Positions 18,863 through 29,049 of a stretch of 64,000 nucleotides of DNA are shown piece after piece. Below the pieces are notes generated by a model. The model ran no database searches, was not told where the DNA came from, and saw nothing but the letters and a program-made list of their open reading frames with translations. This DNA is from Bradyrhizobium stylosanthis (GTDB lineage Bacteria; Pseudomonadota; Alphaproteobacteria; Rhizobiales; Xanthobacteraceae): positions 1,346,043-1,410,042 of the forward strand of contig NZ_LVEM01000003.1 in the NCBI RefSeq assembly GCF_001641335.1, in the 5' to 3' direction. Numbering within the stretch: position 1 is the first letter of the stretch; each line of letters opens with the position of its first letter. The position numbers were made by a program, and so were the translations under genes.

Positions 18863-19096
18863 CTAGAGCGCTTCCCGTCGCAGGTCGCGAATCTGATCAA
18901 TCGTCGTACAGACTCCGTCTTTGAAGTATTGTGCGCCCGGTTGGCACTTGGGATGCGCCAGCTTGCCGGTGTTTCGCGTACCAAGCCTGCCTTTCTCCTG
19001 TCCTGAAGTCCGATCAGATAGTGCCGAGGTTACTCTGCGGCCCGGTGGTCGTCGGTCTACGATGGCCTTTGCAGATACGAGAACCGACAAATTCAA
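18863..19096 (-). CDS. Small hypothetical ORF downstream of nifA
   Basis: A 77-codon frame on the same strand as nifA, starting 22 bases after its stop. Only the C-terminal 30 residues look protein-like: AHPKCQPGAQYFKDGVCTTI, with two Cys 14 residues apart. It could be the end of a small secreted protein fused to random sequence. There is no clear ribosome binding site. Confidence 0.3.
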   Translation of the reverse strand: MNLSVLVSAKAIVDRRPPGRRVTSALSDRTSGQEKGRLGTRNTGKLAHPKCQPGAQYFKDGVCTTIDQIRDLRREAL

Positions 19097-19118
19097 ATCG
19101 ACCAGGTTCAGAAGCCGC

Positions 19119-20936
19119 TTACAGGCGCTTAATTTCGATGCAATATTTCCTCAGTGCGTATCCGATTTGGCGCGGCGTGAGTCCGAGCAGGCGCGCCGCC
19201 TTTGCCTGTACCCAGCCAGCTTTCTCCATGGCAGCAATGAGGCGCTCTCGATCTGTCAGCTTGCCACCGCTCACGATGTTTCCATCGACCGGCTCAGCCG
19301 CGACAGGCGGACCCAGGACCGCAACCGGCGTTGCTGCCTCAGGTATTGGCGTAACTGCCGTGGGGGTTAGCTCACCGATCAGCGCGGCCCGAGGCTTCGC
19401 TTCATCCAATCCGCTCTTCCACAGCAGCGCGGAAAGGCATTGACCATGGCAGCAGGCAAAATCGTTCCTGACGATGAATGGCCCCGGCGCCAGTGTAGCC
19501 GTCCGCTGCACGCAATTCTCGAGTTCACGCACATTGCCGGGAAATCCGCAATTCATAAGCACGTCTAAGGCACTCTGATCGAACGTCAATGTACGACTGT
19601 TCTTGCAGTTGAAGTTCTTGAGAAACTCAGCGGCAAGCAGCGGAATATCGCTGCGCCTTTCGCGCAAGGGAGGCAGCATCAACGGAACTACGCTAATACG
19701 ATAATAGAGATCAGCGCGAAACTCGTTCTTTGTCACCGCCCCTTCGAGGTCCTTGTTGGTTGCAGCAATCACTCGGACGTCAACTTTCATCGTGTGGCCG
19801 CTACCCACCCGCTCGAACTCTTGCTCCTGAAGAACCCGCAACAACTTCGCCTGAAAAGCCCCTGAGATCTCGCCAATCTCGTCTAGAAATAGGGTCCCTT
19901 TGTCGGCTAGTTCGAAGCGTCCTTTGCGCGAGTTAAGGGCACCGGTAAAGGCTCCTTTTTCATGGCCGAACAATTCGGATTCCAGCACAGTCTCGGGCAG
20001 CGCCGCGCAGTTCATTTTGATGAACGGCCGTTTTGCACGCGGGGATAGCTCGTGAATTGCCTTGGCCACCAGCTCCTTGCCGGTGCCTGATTCACCTCGG
20101 AGCAGAACCGTGGCATTTGACCTAGCAACCACCGCGATCTTGTCCAGCAACCCGCGCAGTACCGGACTGGTACCGATAATACCATCGATGTGAACCTTTT
20201 TACGCTCACGCGCTGGCTGCTTAAATTCGAGTAGCTCCTTCTGCCACCGGTAGCTCTCCGCCATGAGGCGCTTGCGGTCGCGCGCGACCAAGCGATGGAG
20301 CTTCACCGCCTGTCCAATCAGGTTTGCGATCATGGTGAGTAGCCTGACATCGCAATCGAGTGGGAACATCGAGTCCAGGTCGGGCACTCGCTCAATGGAT
20401 AGGGTGCCAACGACCTTTTCGTCAATGCTTATGGGAACCCCAATGAACGATAATCGCATGTGGTCGGACGCACCGAGCACGTCCAGGTCAGCTGCGGTAA
20501 ATGCGGGATGCTTGGCGATGTCTTCAGCGACAAACGGCATGCCCGTTGTCACAATCTCCTCAATCGCCATTAGGGGTAGGCGCATGCGGTAGCGCTCATC
20601 GCTTCCTTCGCTCCAGCCAGCGCCAACCGCAATCTCGGGCTCGTCATCGTCCGCTAGGAGAGACACGACACCGTGCCGCATCTGCAAAGACGACTGTAGC
20701 AAATCGATGACGTTTGCCAGCGCGACTTCGAGTCGCGAAGGACTGGCGAGCATGTTCGATATTTCGAACACTCCTCTGAGTGCAATTTCGTTCACCGGCA
20801 AGACCACGGGAGCGTTCGAGCCTTCTTCCGGACCGTGCCATTCGCCTTCGGACTCACTCTGCACCTTGACAAGTTCGACGCCACCCTTGCTCTCTTTGCT
20901 TGCAGTTAGTTCGCACTTCGAAACATCGTCTTGCAT
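19119..20936 (-). CDS. nifA: NifA, sigma-54-dependent activator of nitrogen-fixation genes
   Basis: A 605-residue enhancer-binding protein. Residues about 55-215 form a GAF domain (FEISNMLASPSRLEVALANV). The AAA+ domain (about 250-490) contains Walker A LLRGESGTGKELVAKAIHEL, the sigma-54 contact motif GAFTGA and Walker B GTLFLDEIGEI. The linker after it carries the Cys pattern of rhizobial NifA (end of AAA+ NCVQRTA, then FACCHGQC, a CX4C pair), which makes these proteins oxygen-sensitive without NifL. The C-terminus is a Fis-type helix-turn-helix (GWVQAKAARLLGLTPRQIGY) that binds TGT-N10-ACA sites; one such site lies upstream of fixA in this window. No fixR is found upstream, unlike the fixR-nifA operon described in B. 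japonicum. Confidence 0.97.
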   Translation of the reverse strand: MQDDVSKCELTASKESKGGVELVKVQSESEGEWHGPEEGSNAPVVLPVNEIALRGVFEISNMLASPSRLEVALANVIDLLQSSLQMRHGVVSLLADDDEPEIAVGAGWSEGSDERYRMRLPLMAIEEIVTTGMPFVAEDIAKHPAFTAADLDVLGASDHMRLSFIGVPISIDEKVVGTLSIERVPDLDSMFPLDCDVRLLTMIANLIGQAVKLHRLVARDRKRLMAESYRWQKELLEFKQPARERKKVHIDGIIGTSPVLRGLLDKIAVVARSNATVLLRGESGTGKELVAKAIHELSPRAKRPFIKMNCAALPETVLESELFGHEKGAFTGALNSRKGRFELADKGTLFLDEIGEISGAFQAKLLRVLQEQEFERVGSGHTMKVDVRVIAATNKDLEGAVTKNEFRADLYYRISVVPLMLPPLRERRSDIPLLAAEFLKNFNCKNSRTLTFDQSALDVLMNCGFPGNVRELENCVQRTATLAPGPFIVRNDFACCHGQCLSALLWKSGLDEAKPRAALIGELTPTAVTPIPEAATPVAVLGPPVAAEPVDGNIVSGGKLTDRERLIAAMEKAGWVQAKAARLLGLTPRQIGYALRKYCIEIKRL

Positions 20937-22155
20937 CTCACTCTCGATCTCGCGCCTACTCTAGCGGCGCCAGCACACTTGTTCATGGCACGATGATAAA
21001 CAAGCTTTCATTTGCTTCACGCTCCTTCAGAAGATTCCGCTGGAACTCCGTTGGAATACGACCGACGTCGAGCCAGCAAAGCAGAGCAGCAATTTCTACC
21101 GCGTCTACGCATCCGACCACATCTGTTCTACGTCAGCACAAAGAACTTGCGTGACTTGGTCTTAACTCCAAAACAAGATCAGCTTTTCCATTCGCGCGAT
21201 CCGCCTTATGTGTGATCTTCTGCAGATGCTCCACGCAAATAGATGTCGGCCTCCATGTTCAACAAATAACGCGAGAGCGCGTCGCGGTCCAACATTCGAC
21301 AAATGAGCGAATCTCCCCGTTCGCCCTGGTGGCATTCACTCTCGCCAAAGGCGTGCAGGATTTGGACCAATGCGATAGGGAGAAAGCTGACATGATTGCG
21401 ACGCAGTGTCACGCCGCGCAAACAACTTAGCACCTTCCGGTCATGTGGCGCGTGCCGTTCCGAACAGCAATAGCCGCGGTGTATCAGCTCTTTGCTTGAA
21501 AGGTCCCACCGGGGACACGTGCGCCCGCCTCTTTTCGCATGAGCGCTACCTGGACAATCGAGCGCGTTGTCGGAAATGCTTCAAAACATGCAAAGGCAGA
21601 CAATTTGTTTGCGAGCCGACGAGCATCACGTCCGCTGGAGCATCGATGGCACAGAGCCTCTGATTCGCAGGAAAAGAGGCTGCAAGATTTCGCCGCGGTG
21701 ATCTGAGAATGAGGCTGCGGCCGGATACCTTTCAATTTTCCCTCTCTCTTGCTCCAAACCGGGCTCTTGACTGCCAGGAGGCTGTGGCCATCGAGAACGG
21801 CAGCTTACATGTAAGCGTGCAGATCGGCGCCAAAAGGGTAGATTGTCTTGGCGTCCTTCAGCGGGATCAGGAATCAGACGTGGCAGCCTAATACGTCCGA
21901 TTTATCCGCTACCCATCCCACATACGACACAATATGAGCAAGCTTCGCTCCGAGGTTTTGCAACCTTTGACTTCATGAAGTGATCTAGAGGCGCACTCGC
22001 TCCAGCGCTCCTTGGCCATTCACCAGCAAGCCCGTTTGTCGACGCTAAGTCTCCCCATAGGACAGCCGACCCGGCTCGGCGGGAAAACACTTCATCGACG
22101 GAGCCAACAAGCCCATGAGACATCGTCGTAGGATCGGCGAGAATAGCTATGTGGC
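20937..22155. other. nifA upstream region and spacer, no confident gene
   Basis: About 1.2 kb between nifA and nodZ. I looked for fixR and for a -24/-12 promoter (GG-N10-GC) pointing at nifA and found neither with confidence. A minus-strand frame at 21206-21433 ends SRYLLNMEADIYLRGASAED and could be a small gene or a remnant; a + frame at 21709-21891 is similarly ambiguous. Confidence 0.35.
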
Positions 22156-23142
22156 TTAGGCGACTGGGTAATCCTTGGCCGGCTCGTCAATCAGGATTAG
22201 GCGGGTCGGATCATTCAAATCGAACTCGATGCTGCGCGGGGCAACAAGTCGGGCATAGCGGGTAAAGGCGCTGGTTGGCGGAAAGCGAATCACGGTATCG
22301 CATCGTCCGAGAAGGTACATCTCGATGAGAGCCGACGATCCCCCGTCCGCTCCAAATTCGGCACTGTGTAACGGGCCTGCTTGATCGGCCTGAAAGCGTT
22401 TTGAGATCGTGAAGATGTCTGGGAACCTAGCCAAGACTTGGTCCAGAACCTTCGGGCTGTCGGTGCATAAGAAGACCCGCGTAGGTTTTGCATGGGGCAA
22501 TGCTTTGGCCTTTTGGATGGCAGTGCATACCTGCCGCAAGGCAAGCTCTGGATCGGCCCAGTATGGCCTGTGCCCCATGATATCCTCGCCATTTCCGTGT
22601 CGAACATGAACGCCGATTACGCTGCAACCCTCAAACTGCTCGCGATGTATCGCATCGATCCGAGTCTGAATTTCAGACCGAAGTTTGATGCTACGAAATA
22701 TCTGTCGCTCGGCCTCCTGATCGCAAGCCCACATCAAACAAGCGTCACACACCACGGTATTGGCGTAAGTATCATCTTTCGTCTCGAAGAGCTGCCTCAG
22801 CTCGTCGCGTTCTCGGAATATCTGTTCGTCCGGTCGATAAACGCAATCGATGGATGGTCGATTCCACCAGGTTGGAAAGAACGGTCCGGGAAGAGAGAGG
22901 GAGTTGACCCGATCATCACAGATCACACGTACGCCGGCGATGTCATGAACCTGTTCGAAGAACACTCGAAAAGCGTTGGTAAAGGGTTGATCGAGATAGC
23001 AAGAGCCGCGCCAATCGATAACCAGTGTACGTCCTGTCCGCTTGGCGTACTGCCAGGCTGCCGCGAGTGACCACAGGCAGTCGCCGAGACCAGTACGTCG
23101 TCGAGAAACGACGAACCTTTCCTTCGTAACACCACCAAGCAT
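22156..23142 (-). CDS. nodZ: NodZ, alpha-1,6-fucosyltransferase for Nod factor
   Basis: A 328-residue NodZ. It transfers L-fucose from GDP-fucose to O-6 of the reducing-end N-acetylglucosamine of the Nod factor. Recognisable segments are RRRTGLGDCLWSLAAAWQYA at the N-terminus, PFFPTWWNRP near residue 88 and VIGVHVRHGNGEDIMGHRPY near 175, the GDP-fucose-binding peptide with the essential Arg. A further segment is VFLCTDSPKVLDQVLARFPD. The ATG at 23142 follows GAGGAAAG, so I keep it although most homologues start four residues later. It lies 268 bases after nolO on the same strand and no nod box is visible in that gap, so it may depend on read-through or its own promoter. Its donor would come from noeL-nolK at 58369-60382. 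Confidence 0.97.
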   Translation of the reverse strand: MLGGVTKERFVVSRRRTGLGDCLWSLAAAWQYAKRTGRTLVIDWRGSCYLDQPFTNAFRVFFEQVHDIAGVRVICDDRVNSLSLPGPFFPTWWNRPSIDCVYRPDEQIFRERDELRQLFETKDDTYANTVVCDACLMWACDQEAERQIFRSIKLRSEIQTRIDAIHREQFEGCSVIGVHVRHGNGEDIMGHRPYWADPELALRQVCTAIQKAKALPHAKPTRVFLCTDSPKVLDQVLARFPDIFTISKRFQADQAGPLHSAEFGADGGSSALIEMYLLGRCDTVIRFPPTSAFTRYARLVAPRSIEFDLNDPTRLILIDEPAKDYPVA

Positions 23143-23410
23143 TTTAACTTTCCTCGTCGCAACGTACCCGATCGATCAGCGAGGTCGCCTTAACTTTAGG
23201 CTCCAGCCCTCATCGCATTGGGCGCGGCTTGGCACTACCCTTCAAAGCTGCTTAAGGCCGGGCCGAGTGGCAATCAGCTCGAACGCTATGGCATTTGACA
23301 GAGTGCACGTCGGTCGGCTCCTCTCGCCTGGAAGGCGTATCGCCGGAATACGCTCTCCTTTTGAGCCCTCTAGCCTATATTGCGAGGTTCTCCACTATGT
23401 TGAGCCCGCC

Positions 23411-25462
23411 TTAAGCTTGCTCTGTCATCTGATGACACTCACTCTTCAAGTGAATGGCGCGCGAGGGAGGATGTAGGCGGACGCGGCGTTGCTCCCACAG
23501 GCCCTTCAGTTCTTCGACGAGAGTTTCGCGCTCGGCGTGGTCCATCATCATCGAATCGAAAAGGTCGCGGAGGACGGATTCGCCCTTGATCCGCATCAGC
23601 AGATCGAACAACACTCCTGAGATAGGCACTGTCCCGCCGCCAGAAAACGCCGTGCGGATCTCGCATACCGTCTCTTGCCGATCCCGTGCTGTATGAGCGC
23701 GGACGCGATACAGAGATACATAAGGCGGCAATGAAACCGCAAGCGAAGTCCAGTCCTCTAGCGTTACCGCCCGCTTTTTGACTAGAAACGGACCGACTAC
23801 AAGGGCATCGAGCTCGGTGGTCAGAAATGTGGCCACGGCGTCTGCAACTGAATCGACGATCGGTTCGGCGTTATTGTTAAACGAGGTATTGAGTAGAACC
23901 GGAATGCCCGTCCGCTTTTTGAACTCGTCGATAAGGCTCCAGTAGGTCGGATTTGACTTGCGCGACACTGTCTGTAGCCGTGCAGTGCCATCAACATGCG
24001 TAATGGCGCCCAGCGAGTCGCGCTTGGAATTGCGCACGCGAACTACGACGTTCATGAATGGAAATTCCGTCTCACCGGCCGGGAGATCGAAATATTCTGG
24101 TGCATCCTCCGCCAACACGGAAGGCGCAAATGGTCGGTAGCCCTCGCGCTTCTTGACCATCGCGTTTATGCGGTCCTTGTTAGCTGCAGGTCGGGGATCG
24201 GCGAGAATACTGCGGTTACCGAGGGCACGTGGTCCGAACTCCGATCGACCCTGCACCCAGCCGATCACTGCGCCGCTTGCCATCCAATCGGCGGCTCTGC
24301 CCGACACATCATCGCTGCGCTCAATGTCGAGGTGCCCGGCCCACGCATTCAGTTCCTGTTCAACGGCATGCTCGGTACCGAGATCGGGACCCCAATAGAC
24401 ATCCTGGAGCCGCTCGCGCGGCGCGGGTCGACCACCCTCGTGAGACGCCATCAGCGCGGCGCCTAGTGCGCAACCGGCGTCGTGGGCCGCCGGCTGCACG
24501 AAAATGTCTTCGAAGAGCCCTGAATAAAGTAGCTTACCATTCACGGTGCAGTTGTGGGCCACTCCGCCAGCCAAGCACAACCGATTCATGCCTGTGGCTT
24601 CTCGATAATGTTTCAGTATGTGGAACACGACCCGCTCAAGCGCTTCCTGCAACGAAGCGCTGACATCGCGATGCTGTTGGGTGAATGGCATTCCTTTTTG
24701 CCGGACCTGAATATTGCGGACCAACGCAGGACCGATGCGATCCAGGTAGAGCCGGTAGCACCCGTTCTCAGAAAGCTCGTAGAACTGCGCAAAAAGATTG
24801 CGATAGGGCGCGGGGTCACCATAAGGAGCAAGTCCCATGACCTTGTACTCATCGAACAAGCTATAGCCGAGATACCGGATCGTCTCGAGATAAAACAACC
24901 CCAATGAGTTACTCTCCGGGAAGCTCTGGAGTATGTTAACTTCGGTTCCGGACCCGATGGCCACGAGACCAGAAAGAAAATCACCACCGCCGTCGATTGC
25001 AAGCACCAGACTTTGCTCAAATCCAGACATCGCAAACGCACTAACAGCGTGCGCCTGATGATGACTTACGAACGAGATGCGGGACGGATCAACTTCGGTG
25101 CCGAACTCTTGCCCCAGCATCGTCCTCAGCAAAAGCCTGGCATCCATAGGAATAGCGTCGGACGGCTGCGAAACAAACAAGCGCTCCAGCATAGCATTGC
25201 AGTAGGCCTCGGTCGCATAGAACGCGATCCGATCGACGTCCTTCAGTTCAACACCTGCAGCTTCTAGGCAGTATTGGATGGACTGGCTCGGAAATTTATT
25301 AGAATGTTTGATCCGGTTGAGTCGCTCTTCTTCGACGGCCGCTATCACACGTCCGTCGCGCACGAGCACCGCGGCGCCGTCGTGCAGAAATGTGCTTGGA
25401 AGCTCGGGTCGGCATTCATAAACCCGATCTAGTCCGCCGCTCACGCCGAGACACAGCATCAT
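23411..25462 (-). CDS. nolO: NolO, Nod-factor carbamoyltransferase
   Basis: A 683-residue O-carbamoyltransferase of the NodU/CmcH family. The N-terminal kinase-like domain has HDGAAVLVRDGRVIAAVEEE and RLNRIKHSNKFP, SHHQAHAVSAFAMSGF near residue 145, and LAGGVAHNCTVNGKL near 300. The C-terminal domain has SEFGPRALGNRSILADPR near 415 and TSFNNNAEPIVDS. NolO adds carbamoyl at O-3 (or O-4) of the non-reducing end, while NodU uses O-6. It is longer than NodU here (573), as expected. It lies 162 bases after nodJ on the same strand and probably belongs to the nodA-led operon. Length, order and motifs all look complete. Confidence 0.93.
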   Translation of the reverse strand: MMLCLGVSGGLDRVYECRPELPSTFLHDGAAVLVRDGRVIAAVEEERLNRIKHSNKFPSQSIQYCLEAAGVELKDVDRIAFYATEAYCNAMLERLFVSQPSDAIPMDARLLLRTMLGQEFGTEVDPSRISFVSHHQAHAVSAFAMSGFEQSLVLAIDGGGDFLSGLVAIGSGTEVNILQSFPESNSLGLFYLETIRYLGYSLFDEYKVMGLAPYGDPAPYRNLFAQFYELSENGCYRLYLDRIGPALVRNIQVRQKGMPFTQQHRDVSASLQEALERVVFHILKHYREATGMNRLCLAGGVAHNCTVNGKLLYSGLFEDIFVQPAAHDAGCALGAALMASHEGGRPAPRERLQDVYWGPDLGTEHAVEQELNAWAGHLDIERSDDVSGRAADWMASGAVIGWVQGRSEFGPRALGNRSILADPRPAANKDRINAMVKKREGYRPFAPSVLAEDAPEYFDLPAGETEFPFMNVVVRVRNSKRDSLGAITHVDGTARLQTVSRKSNPTYWSLIDEFKKRTGIPVLLNTSFNNNAEPIVDSVADAVATFLTTELDALVVGPFLVKKRAVTLEDWTSLAVSLPPYVSLYRVRAHTARDRQETVCEIRTAFSGGGTVPISGVLFDLLMRIKGESVLRDLFDSMMMDHAERETLVEELKGLWEQRRVRLHPPSRAIHLKSECHQMTEQA

Positions 25463-25624
25463 ACTCTCCGTTTATTGTAAGAAGACTCAGTTGGTACCAG
25501 CAGCCTCACAGCCGCTCTCTGCTGCATGCACCAGCCCGACATGAACACCCTAAGCGAGATGCGACCTTGCCGGATCTCCAAAGTTCGGGCTCTCGCGTTC
25601 ATCAGATTCGCCACGCCCCCCCGC

Positions 25625-26416
25625 TCAGCGCATGAGGCGTCGGAGAAGAAGCGCAACCGACAGCAAGAACGGCAAGACCGCGTAAATGCAGAGTGCGCCA
25701 ATATGGATCCCGACGCTGGCAGCCGGTCGGCCAAGCATCGCCGGACGAATGAGCTCAATCGAATGCTCCAGGGGTAACATGCCTGCTACGATCTGCAAGG
25801 CGGCTGGCAACTGGCTGATCGGGAATACCGCGCCGCACAGGAACACCATGGGTGTAAGGACGAGCGTTTGGTAGAACACGAAATAGTCGTAGCTAGGCGC
25901 TAGCGACACGATCACCATCGCCAAGCTCGCGAAGACGAACCCGGTGAGAGCGATTGCGGGTAGTGCATAGAGCATGGAGGGCCATGCCGCATAACCCATT
26001 CCCGCGGCAACGATCGTAATTCCTGTGCCAGCCAGCACGGCCTTGCTGGCTGCCCATGCCACTTCACCGAGCAGGATGTCGCCGAGCGTGAGCTGTGTGC
26101 ACAGCATTGCCTCCCATGTTCGTTGGGTGTGCATGCGGGCGAATGTGGCGTAAATGGTTTCGAAGCTTGCGGAAGTCATCGCGCTGGTCGCAACCATGCC
26201 CCCGACCAGGAAATCGACATATGAAGTCCCGTTCACGCGGCCGACAATCAGCCCGAGGCCAAAGCCAAGACCAAGTAGATTGGTCATTGGATCGGCGAGA
26301 TTGCCAAGAAGCGATGCAAGCGCAATCTTCCTCCATGCCAAATAGTTGCGACGCCATACTGCGACCCAGTTAACCGCATTGGCGGGCATAGCCGCGCTAT
26401 AAGTCATTCTCATCAT
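25625..26416 (-). CDS. nodJ: NodJ, membrane subunit of Nod-factor exporter
   Basis: A 263-residue ABC-2-type permease with about six hydrophobic segments, for example LLGLGFGLGLIVGRV, MVATSAMTSASFETIYATFA and LTGFVFASLAMVIVSLA. Typical NodJ landmarks are VNWVAVWRRNYLAWRKIALA near the N-terminus and LPLEHSIELIRPAMLGRP near residue 220. NodI and NodJ together move lipo-chitooligosaccharides across the inner membrane. The start overlaps the end of nodI by four bases, showing translational coupling. Confidence 0.95.
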   Translation of the reverse strand: MMRMTYSAAMPANAVNWVAVWRRNYLAWRKIALASLLGNLADPMTNLLGLGFGLGLIVGRVNGTSYVDFLVGGMVATSAMTSASFETIYATFARMHTQRTWEAMLCTQLTLGDILLGEVAWAASKAVLAGTGITIVAAGMGYAAWPSMLYALPAIALTGFVFASLAMVIVSLAPSYDYFVFYQTLVLTPMVFLCGAVFPISQLPAALQIVAGMLPLEHSIELIRPAMLGRPAASVGIHIGALCIYAVLPFLLSVALLLRRLMR

Positions 26417-27327
26417 ATCTCTATCTCGCGTCCGGTAAGTCGCAAGAACACATCCTCGAGATTCGGCGGACGCTCCAGAAGGCGCAAACCCGCCCGCCCC
26501 CGCAACTGCTTACGCACCTGCTCCAGATCTGGTGCATAGCAAAAAATAGTCTCGCCGCTCTGCTCGATGCGTTGTGCGTAGGGCCTGATCAGCTCAATGG
26601 ATTCCTGCGGGTTTCCGCCATAGATCTCCATGACGTCACAGCCAATCTGCTCGTTGATCAGCCCGTGAGGCTCGCCTTCGGCTATCTTGCGTCCCTCTTC
26701 AAGCACGCACAGCCTGTCGCACAACCGCTCAGCCTCTTCCATAAAGTGAGTGGTCAGCAGGATCGTCTTACCACGCGCAAGTAGCGATCGTAGTCGTTCC
26801 CAAATCAAATGTCGGGCATGCGGGTCGAGCCCGGTCGTTGGCTCGTCCATCACGAGCAGTTGCGGATCGTTGATCAGCGCACGTGCCAGCACCAACCGCC
26901 GCTTCATGCCTCCTGATAACTCGGAAACGCGCGTATCCGCTTTGATCTCGAGGCGGGCAAAATCGAGCAGTGATGGAGTAACCGCCTCGATTTCACGCGC
27001 GCTTAAACCGAAATAGCGCCCGAACACCAGTAAGTTCTCGCGTACGGTGAACTCGTTCTCGAGATTGTCAAACTGCGGGACCACGCCCACGCCTGCGCGT
27101 GCCAGGCGAGCCTGTACCGGCACTTGCTGGCCGAGCACCGCGATCTTGCCAGAGTCCGGCGGCACCATGCCGAGGATCATACGCACGATGGTGCTTTTGC
27201 CCGCGCCGTTCGGTCCAAGCAGACCGAAGCACTCCCCCGCCGCAACACTGAACGTTAGCCCGTTGACAACGACTTTGCCGCGATACGATTTGTGTACAGC
27301 GGCAACGTCGATCGCTACGCTCGACAT
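26413..27327 (-). CDS. nodI: NodI, ATPase subunit of Nod-factor exporter
   Basis: A 304-residue ABC ATPase: Walker A LLGPNGAGKSTIVRMILG near residue 37, Q-loop VVPQFDNLENEFTVRENLLV, signature LSGGMKRRLVLARAL near 140, Walker B LLVMDEPTTGLDPHARHLIW near 158, and the switch His in LLTTHFMEEAERLCDR. It pairs with NodJ. The first codons overlap the end of nodU by 13 bases and the last ones overlap nodJ, so the three are tightly coupled. The C-terminal 70 residues match the NodI/DrrA-type extension. Confidence 0.96.
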   Translation of the reverse strand: MSSVAIDVAAVHKSYRGKVVVNGLTFSVAAGECFGLLGPNGAGKSTIVRMILGMVPPDSGKIAVLGQQVPVQARLARAGVGVVPQFDNLENEFTVRENLLVFGRYFGLSAREIEAVTPSLLDFARLEIKADTRVSELSGGMKRRLVLARALINDPQLLVMDEPTTGLDPHARHLIWERLRSLLARGKTILLTTHFMEEAERLCDRLCVLEEGRKIAEGEPHGLINEQIGCDVMEIYGGNPQESIELIRPYAQRIEQSGETIFCYAPDLEQVRKQLRGRAGLRLLERPPNLEDVFLRLTGREIEI

Positions 27328-29036
27328 GCGTCCATCTCGACTGGTCGATCAGACAACGACGCTTCTGTTGCTGTCGTTCTGCTCCACAGCAGACCATCGC
27401 ACCAGATGTGTTCGATGCGTCCCCATTCGCAGGCGGCTGCGACATCGGGGAAAAAGCCACGTCCATGATGGTTGGCGCTTGTATTGCAAAGCAGCGGGAT
27501 GCCTGTGAGTTTCTCATATTCAATGAGCAACTCAGCAACCTTATGCCCCGATGTTCTGCCAACCGTCTGCAATCGTGCAGATCCGTCAAGGTGCACAACC
27601 GCCGGGATTTTGTCTCGCCATTCTGGCCGCGTCTGATGGTCGAAGAGCATATAAGGGTCCGGCGTTCCAGGATCGAAAATCTCCGGCGCTCGGTCTTCCA
27701 GACATATCGGGGCAACCGGTCGGAAATGCTCGCGAATTTTGATGTCGTTGAGATAGTTCTTCATGGCTGGCGAGGTCGCCGCAGCAAGAATGCTTCTTCC
27801 CCCCAAGGCGCGCGGTCCGAGTTCGGCGCGACCGGCCAGGAACACCACGGGCTTATTGGTTGCGAGCAGCGCGGCAAGCTCGCTGATGTTGCACGGCGTG
27901 GCCCTCCATTCCACTGATGTATCGCCGCTGGTGAGGGACGGCCCGCTATAGACCGACCATTCCAGTGGCACGAAACCCTTGTCCGCCACCATTGCCGAAC
28001 ATGCTGCCCCGATTGCTGAGCCACTGTCATTCGGAAAAGGCGGTACCCATACGCCTTCGAACAAGCCGGACGCACGTAACGCACTGTTCCATTTGATGTT
28101 AAGGCCACAACCACCCGCTACGCAAAGATTGCGCGGTCCGTGAAAATTAGAATGCCGCAGCAGAGCAAGGCCCATTTCGTTCACGAGCAGACGCTCAAGG
28201 AAAACGTGAAACGATGCAAGAATGTTTTCGGCTCGCTTACCGTCTAATCGAAGGGCGCATTCTCCGAAGTAGTCGTGCGTAGCGGCAAGTGACGCCTCGG
28301 CGTCATTAATGTTTGCACGGTAACGCCGAGCAGCCTCCGTGTTCGCCGCAAAGTGCTTCTCATAGCCGTCCTTAAACACCGTTACGATGTCTTCATCAGG
28401 CGCCCCCAGGCCGATATAGGCCATCAGCTTGCCCGCGACGCCAAGGTCCCAATTCTTCCGGTTCGGTTGCTGGTACGGCCCGAAGTGGTGGCCCGCAACA
28501 GCATAGGCGTGGCCTATCATCGGGAATAAGGATTCCAGGAAGCGGCCGCCACTGGCGTCTACATAATAGAGACGCGGAAAGATGCAGCCGTCCCACACCA
28601 GGCAGAAGGCGGGTTCCCCAGCTTTCGCAAACGGGCTAGTGCAGTATGCGGAGGCAACATGGCCTGTGACGTGTGCATAGCTTCGGTAAGAGAAACTCTT
28701 CCCGTTGAGCACAAGGCCAAGCCTCTCGTGAGCAGAGAGGAGCCCCTCGGGACGTTCAACATAGGGCGCACCTTTGAGTGTGAGCAGATCGGCCCCACTC
28801 AAGACCTGGAATTCCGATTCGGTCTCGCCGTCCCAGCCATCAATGACGAACTGATCAATGTCGCGGGGATCCAGCCCGTGCTCCGCCAAAGCAAGCACAA
28901 CCGCGTCGAGATTCTCGATGGTTTGATACCGCCGATTGTTTTCGCGTTTCTCCTGCTCGATGCAAAAGACTAGGCGTCCATCCTCTACAAGAGCGACGGA
29001 CCCGTCATGCGTCAGCTTGATGCCACAGATGCGCAT
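27315..29036 (-). CDS. nodU: NodU, Nod-factor 6-O-carbamoyltransferase
   Basis: A 573-residue carbamoyltransferase. The N-terminus MRICGIKLTHDGSVALVEDG and CIEQEKRENNRRY define the first domain. RNLCVAGGCGLNIKWNSALR near residue 310 and RAELGPRALGGRSILAAATS near 405 are the family motifs, and VHLDGSARLQTVGR near 490 is the C-terminal domain signature. It adds carbamoyl to O-6 of the non-reducing terminal sugar of the Nod factor, using carbamoyl phosphate and ATP. It starts 13 bases after nodS. The operon carries both nodU and nolO, so mono- and di-carbamoylated factors are possible. Confidence 0.96.
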   Translation of the reverse strand: MRICGIKLTHDGSVALVEDGRLVFCIEQEKRENNRRYQTIENLDAVVLALAEHGLDPRDIDQFVIDGWDGETESEFQVLSGADLLTLKGAPYVERPEGLLSAHERLGLVLNGKSFSYRSYAHVTGHVASAYCTSPFAKAGEPAFCLVWDGCIFPRLYYVDASGGRFLESLFPMIGHAYAVAGHHFGPYQQPNRKNWDLGVAGKLMAYIGLGAPDEDIVTVFKDGYEKHFAANTEAARRYRANINDAEASLAATHDYFGECALRLDGKRAENILASFHVFLERLLVNEMGLALLRHSNFHGPRNLCVAGGCGLNIKWNSALRASGLFEGVWVPPFPNDSGSAIGAACSAMVADKGFVPLEWSVYSGPSLTSGDTSVEWRATPCNISELAALLATNKPVVFLAGRAELGPRALGGRSILAAATSPAMKNYLNDIKIREHFRPVAPICLEDRAPEIFDPGTPDPYMLFDHQTRPEWRDKIPAVVHLDGSARLQTVGRTSGHKVAELLIEYEKLTGIPLLCNTSANHHGRGFFPDVAAACEWGRIEHIWCDGLLWSRTTATEASLSDRPVEMDACRA

Positions 29037-29049
29037 AGTGCCTCAATGC

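Noticed and set aside
23143..23410. Search for a nod box in front of nodZ
   Set aside because: No TAAAATCGATTGTTT-like core on either strand in this gap.
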